From NCBI RefSeq assembly GCF_003704105.1, contig NZ_QUOQ01000003.1, forward strand, positions 558,001 through 622,000: 64,000 nucleotides of DNA. The letters run 5' to 3'. The DNA is from Brevundimonas lutea (GTDB lineage Bacteria > Pseudomonadota > Alphaproteobacteria > Caulobacterales > Caulobacteraceae). Both the position numbers and the translations under genes were made by a program. The notes beneath the pieces are model-generated. The model did not search any database. It saw only the letters and a list, made by a program, of their open reading frames with translations, and had not been told where the DNA came from. Positions within the stretch are counted from its first letter, which is position 1. Each line of letters opens with the position of its first letter. Of the stretch, positions 8,394-14,844 are shown piece by piece.

Positions 8394-9737
8394 ATGCGAT
8401 GGGTCGGCCCGCGCGTGCTGGGGCGGTTCGTCAAGCGCCGGCTGCCAACCAGTCTGTGGGGCCGCTCCCTGCTGATCATCATCCTGCCGGTGTTCCTGAT
8501 GCAGGTGGTGGTGACCTGGATCTTCTTCGACGCCCACTGGCGCACGGTGACGGCGCGGCTGTCGGACGGCCTGGCCGGCGATATCGCCTGGGTGGTGGCC
8601 AGCTATGAGGATGAGCCGACGCCGCAGAATCTGGCGGTGATCGCGGCCCGGGCCGAACGCAACATGCAGCTGTCGGTCGCCCTCCAGCCCGGTCGTGACC
8701 TGCCCGACGAACTGGACCGGGGGCTGTTCGGCGTGGTGGACCGGACGCTGGAGGCGGCGCTGGCGAACCGGCTGGACGATCCCTTCTGGTTCAACACCAC
8801 CCGCTACCCGGCCTATGTCGATGTGCAGGTCGGCACGCCTCAGGGGGTGCTCAAGATCATCGCCCCGCGCGAGAGGGCCGTGGCGACCCAGGCCCACATC
8901 TTCGTGCTGTGGCTGGCCGTGGCGACGGTGCTGCTGATGTCGGTGGCCATCCTGTTCATCCGCAACCAGGTCAGGGCCATCGAGCATCTGGCCGAGGCGG
9001 CCGAGGACTTCGGGCGCGGCATCGACAGCCCGAGTTTCAAACCCTACGGCGCGCGCGAGGTGCGCTCGGCCGCCCGCGCCTTCCTGGACATGCGCGGCCG
9101 CATCCAGCGCCACATCGACCAGCGCACGGCCCTGCTGGCCTCGGTCAGCCACGATCTGCGCACCCCGCTGACCCGGCTCAAGCTCGAACTGGCCCTGGCA
9201 GAGCCCGGCAAGCGCGCCGAGGCCATGCGCCGCGACCTGGACGAGATGGAGCACATGATCGACGAGTACCTGGCCTTTGCGCGCGGCGAGGCCGGGGAGC
9301 AGACGCAAGGCGTCGATCTGGCCGCCCTGCTGGACGAGGTCGCCGAGGACACCCGCCGGCTGGGCGTGGAGGTCGAGGTCGCCGCCGAGCGCCCCCTGAG
9401 CGCCGAGTTGCGGCCGCTGGGGATCAAGCGGGCGCTGATGAACCTGGCCGGCAACGCCGCCGATCACGGCGCGGCCATCCGGCTGGGCGCGCGGCGACTG
9501 GCGTCGGGCGGACTGGAGGTGACGGTCGAGGACGACGGGCCGGGCATCCCCGAGCATCAGCGCGCCGAGGCGCTGCAGCCCTTCTCCCGCCTGGACGAGG
9601 CCCGCAACCAGAACCGCAAGGGCGCGGGCCTGGGCCTGGCCATCGCCCGCGACGTCGCGCGGGGGCACGGTGGAGACATCGAGCTCGACCAGAGCGACCT
9701 GGGCGGGCTGAAGGCGACGATCCGGCTGCCGGGGTGA
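8394..9737 (+). CDS. EnvZ-type sensor histidine kinase
   Basis: A 447-residue membrane kinase, partner of the response regulator just upstream. Transmembrane helices sit at about residues 24-44 and 168-189, enclosing a periplasmic sensor loop of about 120 residues. A HAMP linker follows, then the dimerisation/phosphoacceptor segment with His253 in SVSHDLRTPLTRLKLELA. The ATPase domain has the N box (LMNLAGNAADHG), the G1 box (DDGPGIPEHQ) and the G2 box (GAGLGLAIAR). This is the EnvZ layout. The signal is not evident. It is followed by a dispersed hairpin repeat. Confidence 0.93.
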   Translation: MRWVGPRVLGRFVKRRLPTSLWGRSLLIIILPVFLMQVVVTWIFFDAHWRTVTARLSDGLAGDIAWVVASYEDEPTPQNLAVIAARAERNMQLSVALQPGRDLPDELDRGLFGVVDRTLEAALANRLDDPFWFNTTRYPAYVDVQVGTPQGVLKIIAPRERAVATQAHIFVLWLAVATVLLMSVAILFIRNQVRAIEHLAEAAEDFGRGIDSPSFKPYGAREVRSAARAFLDMRGRIQRHIDQRTALLASVSHDLRTPLTRLKLELALAEPGKRAEAMRRDLDEMEHMIDEYLAFARGEAGEQTQGVDLAALLDEVAEDTRRLGVEVEVAAERPLSAELRPLGIKRALMNLAGNAADHGAAIRLGARRLASGGLEVTVEDDGPGIPEHQRAEALQPFSRLDEARNQNRKGAGLGLAIARDVARGHGGDIELDQSDLGGLKATIRLPG

Positions 9738-9820
9738 CGGCGGGGACTGGGGGGGGCGTGACGCGTGAGTAGCGCCCAGCCTTTCCCGCCTCCTCGGCGA
9801 CCCGAAGGGCGGCGCGAAGC

Positions 9821-9906
9821 AGCCAAGGCCGGGGCCCAGGGGCGCGAGGGCCGCGGTCGGAAGCATCTCACGCAAGCCTTCCTGGGCGCCGGCCTTCGCC
9901 GGGGAC
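9821..9906. repeat. Dispersed palindromic repeat, copy A
   Basis: An intergenic inverted repeat: the left arm has CAAGGCCGGGGCCCAGG and the right arm has CCTGGGCGCCGGCCTTCGCC, with ATCTCACGCAAGCCTTCC in the spacer. The same arms and spacer motif recur at 43414-43506, and the arms recur in diverged form at 19788-19910. It follows the histidine kinase gene and lies near the stop of the convergent gene downstream, where a hairpin could end transcription from either side. Confidence 0.75.
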
Positions 9907-9915
9907 ACGGGGGAG

Positions 9916-10524
9916 TCATGGCGGGCCACGTTTTCTCGCGAGGGCGGCCTGGCGGCGGCGGTCGGCGCGGGATCGCGGTTTGGGAGAGTCCAGTCTGTCC
10001 AGTTCGGGGGCCGGAGGCGGCGTGGTCTCAAGAGCCGCGGCGCGGTCGGTCCGTGCGGCGGCGAGGACAGCCTGGGCGTGGGCCTGGATCGAGCGGGAGA
10101 CGCGGGTGGCGTCGTCGAGGCGGTCGGCGCTGTCCCGTCGGGCGCGGCGCGAGCGGGCGGCGTCCAGGCGATCGGCCTCGCGCTCGGCGGCCATCATCTG
10201 CCGGAGCGCCGCGTCGCGCAGTCGGGACCAGCCTTGGGCGGCCTGCAACCGCCCGCGCCGGGCCTCGACGGTCATGCGACGAAAGGCGAAATCGGCGAAG
10301 TCGGCCTCGTCCATGTCCGGCAGGTCGTCGTCGTGGTCGTCGAAGGCCAGGTCTATGGGATCGGGATCGGACTGATCGGCGCGTCGCCAGCCCTCCGCGG
10401 CCTTGCGGCGATTGAAGTTGGAGCGGCCGAGGTCGAAGCGCTCGCAGACGCTCTCGGCCGGTTCGCCGGCTTCGTAGGCAGAGCGGGCGGCGGTCCAGGT
10501 GTCGTCGGAGCGGGCGCGGTACAT
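9916..10524 (-). CDS. Hypothetical protein with N-terminal helix-turn-helix-like segment
   Basis: A 202-residue protein that I do not recognise as a named family. Residues 6-45 (TWTAARSAYEAGEPAESVCE, then GRSNFNRRKAAEGWRR) look like a helix-turn-helix of the type seen in phage terminase small subunits and some resolvases. The middle is very acidic (residues about 50-75), and the rest is a long charged Arg/Asp/Ala helix with a Pro-rich end (ETTPPPAPELD). I chose the ATG that begins MYRARSDD; an upstream start would add 19 residues. It could be a DNA-binding protein, but that is an inference from the first 45 residues. Confidence 0.6.
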   Translation of the reverse strand: MYRARSDDTWTAARSAYEAGEPAESVCERFDLGRSNFNRRKAAEGWRRADQSDPDPIDLAFDDHDDDLPDMDEADFADFAFRRMTVEARRGRLQAAQGWSRLRDAALRQMMAAEREADRLDAARSRRARRDSADRLDDATRVSRSIQAHAQAVLAAARTDRAAALETTPPPAPELDRLDSPKPRSRADRRRQAALARKRGPP

Positions 10525-10633
10525 GCGGGCGGCGTACACCGCGCCTGCGCCAGGAGCGGTCGTGGGGCACCAGCGCGTCACTCAAGCACCGGGGCTTGCC
10601 GTATCACGCAAACCGGTGACAATCCGCTCACTG

Positions 10634-11281
10634 ATGGAGCTAGTTCACGTGAACCGCGACGTGACTGCAAGTTGGATTCTGGTAGCCGGCTCGCTCGCGG
10701 CCATCGTCGCGGCCTTCGTTGCGGAAGGGCGAGGCTACTTTCCGTCGGCCCTGTATCAAACGCACGTGCAGTGTCCCGGATCGGATCGCCCTTTCCCGAT
10801 TCCTGTCCTCGATGAGTTTGAGCGTGACTGGTATGTGAGCCATCTCCGGTCACTAGATGAGCCGTCCTTGTGGCGCGCCTCGCAATCCGGGGATGGACGA
10901 TTCGAGGTGAGGTTCACTTGGCTTCGCTCGTTTCACCCGACGGTCGTTGTGAAGGTTTCGGAGACGACTGAGGGAGCCATCCTTGTCGCGAAGGAGTCCA
11001 CCGGTCTGGGCGGTTATGATGCCGGAGAAATCAACCGAACCGCGCGACGAACCCTCGCCCCCGCCGAGCTTGCGGCCCTGAAGGCCAGCCTCGACGATGC
11101 CACCCGGCTGTCCGCCATCAATTGTGAGTTGGGGCTCGATGGAGCGGCGTGGATCATCGAGAGCCGCGACGCCGGCAACTATACTTATCAGAACCGATGG
11201 TCGCCACGCGACGGCGCGGTGAACCGCTTTGGCCTGGAGATGATCGCCCTGACCGGCTGGACCTTCGCGGACGTCTACTAA
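10634..11281 (+). CDS. Hypothetical membrane-anchored protein
   Basis: A 215-residue protein of unknown function. It has one hydrophobic segment near the N-terminus (residues about 13-31, SWILVAGSLAAIVAAFVAEG), then an exported-looking domain rich in beta-strand and aromatic residues, with two Cys (in HVQCPGSD and INCELGLD). Start chosen at the first in-frame ATG that keeps the hydrophobic segment at the N-terminus. Codon use is slightly less GC-rich than in neighbouring genes. Its stop codon overlaps the stop codon of the convergent amidase gene, so both end within the same four bases. Confidence 0.65.
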   Translation: MELVHVNRDVTASWILVAGSLAAIVAAFVAEGRGYFPSALYQTHVQCPGSDRPFPIPVLDEFERDWYVSHLRSLDEPSLWRASQSGDGRFEVRFTWLRSFHPTVVVKVSETTEGAILVAKESTGLGGYDAGEINRTARRTLAPAELAALKASLDDATRLSAINCELGLDGAAWIIESRDAGNYTYQNRWSPRDGAVNRFGLEMIALTGWTFADVY

Positions 11282-12522
11282 GGCGCCCCAGCCGCCCCGC
11301 CCGCAGCCGCCATCACGGCCGCCTCGGGTTCGCGGAAGTAGCGGTCGATGCCTTCGGCGACGGCGCGCATCAGGTGGCGGCGGCGGCGGTCGTCGGTGAG
11401 GGCGCGCTCGTCGTCGGCGTTGGTGATGAAGCCCATCTCCAGCAGCACCGCCGGGACGTCGGGGGCCAGCAGCACGGCGAAGCCGGCGTCGCGGTGGCTG
11501 CGGCGCAGCAAGGGGTGGTCCGAGCCCTCGATATGGCTGAGCAGGACGCGGGCGAACTGGGCCGAGCGGTTCTGGGTGGCGCGCTGGGTCATGTCCAGCA
11601 GGATGCGGTTCACCGAGGCGTCGTGGCCCGGCAGGCGCATCTCGGAGGTCCAGTCGCCGCGCGAGGTGACCTCGCGCACGGCGCGGTCGGCGCCCTGTTC
11701 GGACAGGGTGTAGACGCTGGCGCCCCGGGTCTCGGGCGAGCCGCCTGCGTCGGCGTGCAGGCTGATGAACAGGTCGGCGTCGGCGTTTCTGGCCACCTGG
11801 ACGCGGCGGCCATGCTCGACATAGCGGTCGGTGTCGCGGGTCAGGATGACGCGGTAGCGGCCCATGCGCTCCAGCTCGGCCTTGAGCTGTTTGGCCGCCT
11901 CCAGGGTGACGGCCTTTTCCTGGACATGCGCGCCCAGGGCGCCGGGATCGCGGCCGCCGTGGCCGGCGTCGATGACGATGATGGGGCGCTCGCGGCGACG
12001 CTCTGGCCGGCTTTCGCGGACCGAGCGAACCGGGGTGATGGGCGTGGCGGCGGTGGCGTCAGCGGCGCCGACGGCTTTCACATCGACGACATAGCGAAAG
12101 TGGTCGACGCCGTCGCCGGGGGGCAGCAGGAAGCGACGCTCGATCTCCACAGCGCGGGCGACGTCGAGCTCGAGCCGCGAGGCCGAGCCGGATTCGGTCA
12201 CGCGCCAGCGGCGGACCAGGCCCCTACCCTCCCCCGCCATGTCGCGATCGGGCGAGACACCGGCCAGGGTCAGGACCACCTGGCCGCCGGCCCCGGCCTC
12301 GACCACCGTGCCGCGCGCCTCTCCGGCGAGATCAATGACGATGCGGGTGCGGTTCGAGTCGCCGCCGAAGCGCAGGCGCAGCACATCGGCCGCGCCGTTC
12401 CAGGCCAAACCGGAGGTCGCGGCGGCCAGCACCACGGCGAACGCGATCAGGCCGGCGAGCCCGGCCAGGGCGCGCCGGCGTCTGGGCTCGGCGCCCCGGA
12501 CGGCCTGGAACACGGACAACAC
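11278..12522 (-). CDS. amiC: N-acetylmuramoyl-L-alanine amidase (AMIN + amidase_3)
   Basis: A 414-residue cell-wall hydrolase that cuts the stem peptide from MurNAc, needed for daughter-cell separation. It has a basic N-terminus and hydrophobic signal/anchor (residues 15-38), an AMIN-type beta domain (about 45-155), then the amidase_3 catalytic domain. Zinc-binding and catalytic signatures are visible: IVIDAGHGGRDPGALG, FISLHADAGG, and the final Glu in AVLLEMGFITNADD. AmiC-type enzymes act in the periplasm under EnvC/NlpD-like LytM activators, and an M23 protein is encoded at 19924-21276. In related genomes amiC and rne are often neighbours; here extra genes lie between them. Confidence 0.92.
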   Translation of the reverse strand: MLSVFQAVRGAEPRRRRALAGLAGLIAFAVVLAAATSGLAWNGAADVLRLRFGGDSNRTRIVIDLAGEARGTVVEAGAGGQVVLTLAGVSPDRDMAGEGRGLVRRWRVTESGSASRLELDVARAVEIERRFLLPPGDGVDHFRYVVDVKAVGAADATAATPITPVRSVRESRPERRRERPIIVIDAGHGGRDPGALGAHVQEKAVTLEAAKQLKAELERMGRYRVILTRDTDRYVEHGRRVQVARNADADLFISLHADAGGSPETRGASVYTLSEQGADRAVREVTSRGDWTSEMRLPGHDASVNRILLDMTQRATQNRSAQFARVLLSHIEGSDHPLLRRSHRDAGFAVLLAPDVPAVLLEMGFITNADDERALTDDRRRRHLMRAVAEGIDRYFREPEAAVMAAAGGAAGAP

Positions 12523-12682
12523 TTCGACGAATACTCACGCCAGATTCTTGGTGCGGGCGGCAAAATGCGCCCAACAGGGTTTGCGAGCGGTTAAGGATGA
12601 CGGCTGCCGCATCACGATGGCGTCAGGCGCAGCAACCCAAGCCCCCCCCCCCAAGCCGTTTCCTCCACTCAAGGAGGTGGCG

Positions 12683-13393
12683 ATGCCCCAGGACGACGAC
12701 GTTACAGAGTTGGATGAGATCGTGGTGATCGGCCAGCGACGACCGGCCGGCAGCAGCGGCGCCTATGGCGGAGGCGGAGGTCGCGGCACGGGCGCCCCGG
12801 ATCAATATGAGATCGACGACGACCCGAACCCTCAGCCGGATGGGCCGGGCTATGATCCCTGCGCCACGCCGGAGGGGGCGGCGGCATGGAACGCTGACGC
12901 CGCGGCCGCCAAGGCAGCGCAGGACTTCATGTCCGAGGCGATCAGGGCCGGCGGGAACGACGTGGGTCCGCGGGGGCCGAACATGCGCAATCGCGAATGG
13001 GGCGCGTTCCTACTCAAGTCGTCTGGCAGGGATATCGAGGTTGGTACGATCATTCCAGGACCGGAGATCGACTGGTCAGATCTGACGACTGACTTTTCGG
13101 TTGACCTCACCGGGGCGAATAACGCGAACTATATGGGGGATGTCCACACCCATCCCGGCGGAAGTCCACTTCCCAGTGGCGAAGACTGGGACAATTTTCT
13201 TGCGAGTAACGCTAGAGCGCGAAATACCCCACCGGGTCGTCCCGATGAAACTTTCTATATGTATGTCATTACAATCAATCCTGACGGGTCGATCGGGACT
13301 ATTCACGTGTATGAAGACGCGCCAGGCGATACAGATGATCCTCCCCCAACTGAAATCGGGCAGGAAGTGAATCCTAATGGTCGACCTTGCTAG
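12683..13393 (+). CDS. JAMM/JAB-motif metalloprotease-like protein, DUF4329- or toxin-like
   Basis: A 236-residue protein with a perfect AAGGAGG ribosome site 5 nt before its ATG. Residues 9-19 (ELDEIVVIGQR) resemble the EIVV-G-QR element often seen in secreted polymorphic-toxin proteins; a Gly-rich and Pro/Asp-rich linker follows. The C-terminal domain has a full JAMM metal signature: Glu105 in REWGAFLL, then His155, His157, Ser165 and Asp168 in HTHPGGSPLPSGEDWD (H-x-H-x7-S-x2-D). JAMM enzymes cut isopeptide or peptide bonds, and JAB-like domains occur as toxin tips. No signal peptide is seen. The 3' half is distinctly AT-richer than its surroundings. Its end overlaps the next gene by 17 nt. 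Function is inferred from the motif only. Confidence 0.75.
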   Translation: MPQDDDVTELDEIVVIGQRRPAGSSGAYGGGGGRGTGAPDQYEIDDDPNPQPDGPGYDPCATPEGAAAWNADAAAAKAAQDFMSEAIRAGGNDVGPRGPNMRNREWGAFLLKSSGRDIEVGTIIPGPEIDWSDLTTDFSVDLTGANNANYMGDVHTHPGGSPLPSGEDWDNFLASNARARNTPPGRPDETFYMYVITINPDGSIGTIHVYEDAPGDTDDPPPTEIGQEVNPNGRPC

Positions 13394-13871
13394 CGCTCTT
13401 GTCGCAGCCGCGTTCGCTAGTCTGTTGCAGACGCCTGAAGCTCCTCAGGCCACCCCCGCTCCGGCGATCGGCTACGACGTGCATCACGAGCGGGAGTGGC
13501 AGCGGTCGGTCGCCTTCATAAACCGGGGCTTGGTGGGCACCGATTGGTCGCCCACTGCCTACGACTGGCTTGTCGAGGTTCGCCGGGTTGATACAGGACC
13601 GCAGCGGTTCGAGATGCGCGACTGCGCCGGTCTTGCCGAAAGGCTGGCACGGGTGGCCCAGGCTGATTTCGGGAAGTTCTACCTGCCGGGAATTGTCCCG
13701 GATCATGGTCGGATCGGGTCTAGGAGAGACGGGTTCAGCTACGGCCTTTGGGGCTCCACCCGCGACGAGCAGGGCTTCAGCGGCAAGGTCGCCATATGGC
13801 CGACGGGGGAGATGGCTTCCGCGATCCGCGAGCTGGATATTCGCGTGCGGGAGTGTGCCGATCAGGGCTGA
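13377..13871 (+). CDS. Small protein, paralogue 1, candidate immunity partner
   Basis: A 164-residue protein of no family I recognise. It starts inside the 3' end of the JAMM-motif gene (17-nt overlap), which implies coupled translation. A hydrophobic N-terminus (residues 5-17) and a Pro/Ala linker suggest export. The body is IGYDVHHEREWQRSVAF, a WLVEVRR strand, a single conserved Cys in RDCAGLAERLAR, and the block WGSTRDEQGFSG...IWPTGEMASA. The same blocks are repeated in the next gene, so the two are clear paralogues. An immunity or inhibitor role is inferred from position alone. Confidence 0.7.
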   Translation: MVDLASALVAAAFASLLQTPEAPQATPAPAIGYDVHHEREWQRSVAFINRGLVGTDWSPTAYDWLVEVRRVDTGPQRFEMRDCAGLAERLARVAQADFGKFYLPGIVPDHGRIGSRRDGFSYGLWGSTRDEQGFSGKVAIWPTGEMASAIRELDIRVRECADQG

Positions 13872-13958
13872 TTGCTTAGCTCGTGCGTCTACGAGAGCGG
13901 GGATGCTCGCCCGACCCAGGCCGAAGAGGAAGTGAATCCCAATGGTCAGCCCTGCTAG
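13872..13958 (+). pseudogene. Degenerate 3' remnant of a second JAMM-motif gene
   Basis: In the frame ending at the TAG at 13956-13958 this stretch reads VYESGDARPTQAEEEVNPNG then QPC and stop. The intact JAMM-motif protein ends VYEDAPGDTDDPPPTEIGQE then VNPNGRPC. The DNA around the stop is nearly identical in both (GAAGTGAATCC...AATGGTC..CC.TGCTAG). As in the intact copy, this tail overlaps the start of a paralogous small gene by 17 nt. Only the last 25 or so codons survive and there is no start codon, so it is the trace of a tandem duplication of the two-gene cassette. Confidence 0.75.
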
Positions 13959-14460
13959 CCTCGGCGCCTTGCTGCTCGTCATCGGCGCTCTTCAGCCTGA
14001 GACGACGCCGCAGTCTGATCCGTCTCGGGCCCCCCGGATCGGCTACGACGTCCACCGTGAGCAGGAGTGGCAGCGATCGGTCGCGTTTTACAACGATGGA
14101 CGGGTCGGGTCGGGCTGGTCAGCGGAATCCTTCAAGTGGACTGTGGAGGTCCGTCAAGGCACTGAAACGCCCGTCATCCGCCTGCCGATGCAGCAGTGCG
14201 AAGGTCTGTCCGACTTGCTGGCGCGTGCCGCCCAAGCCGACGCCGGCCAATTCTCGCTGCCGGGAATCATCTCCGACAACGGCAAGATCGCTCGCCGAGT
14301 CCACGGCGCCCGCTACCGGTTCTGGGGCTCCACCCGGGACGAGCAGGGCTTTGGCGGCGAGATCGCCATCTGGCCGACCGGTGAGATGGCTTCAGCGCTG
14401 GACGATCTGGACCGGCGCGTGCGGGAGCGTGCGGACAGGGCTGACGCCGTCACCCCTTGA
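13942..14460 (+). CDS. Small protein, paralogue 2, candidate immunity partner
   Basis: A 172-residue protein closely related to the gene before it: IGYDVHREQEWQRSVAF, WTVEVR, one Cys in QQCEGLSDLLAR, QADAGQFSLPGI, and WGSTRDEQGFGG...IWPTGEMASA are shared in the same order. It too has a short hydrophobic N-terminus (SLGALLLVIGAL) that looks like a signal or anchor. It starts inside the leftover 3' tail of a lost JAMM-motif gene. Keeping an extra copy without its partner is the pattern of an orphan immunity gene, but nothing in the sequence proves that role. Confidence 0.7.
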   Translation: MVSPASLGALLLVIGALQPETTPQSDPSRAPRIGYDVHREQEWQRSVAFYNDGRVGSGWSAESFKWTVEVRQGTETPVIRLPMQQCEGLSDLLARAAQADAGQFSLPGIISDNGKIARRVHGARYRFWGSTRDEQGFGGEIAIWPTGEMASALDDLDRRVRERADRADAVTP

Positions 14461-14844
14461 CGGGCTTCTGGGACACAGCGCTTTCCATTCCCCGCCGGCG
14501 TGACTATGTTGATCGCGACCGATGGCCGCTCAAGGCGCGCCTCTTGGTCATGACATCCGCCTGATTTCGCGGGTCGGCCGGGGTTTCCGGCGATTCGCCA
14601 GTCCCTGGCAGCGTGGGCTCCGATGACGGAGTTCGACGCGCCGAAAGAACGAACCCGAACTCGATGGGCCCCATCCCCAGCCTCTCCGCCTCCGTCCAAA
14701 GCGCCCCCGGCGCCGGACGCGGAGCCGTCGCCCGCGCGCACGCGCCGGCCGACCGGATGCTGGACACGGCCCCTTCCCAAACATCGGCGAGCCGCCCCCT
14801 CCTCCGGAAGAGGATGCGGATTGGCGCGCCTGGAGATCGCCTAC
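14461..14844 (+). other. Long leader/intergenic region before rne
   Basis: About 380 bases without a convincing gene. The rne reading frame stays open back to about 14623, but that upstream part is Pro/Arg-rich and lacks the conserved RNase E opening, so I treat it as untranslated. RNase E genes in other bacteria have long leaders through which the enzyme controls its own mRNA; a similar role is possible here. No clear terminator or long hairpin was seen. Confidence 0.45.

Noticed and set aside
9821..9906. SPAKAGAQ-type peptide as a protein-coding motif
   Set aside because: It is the translation of the dispersed palindromic repeat, found at three intergenic places.
12239..12682. An N-terminal extension of the JAMM gene by 148 codons
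   Set aside because: It would overlap the amiC gene on the other strand and ignores the perfect AAGGAGG site before the ATG at 12683.
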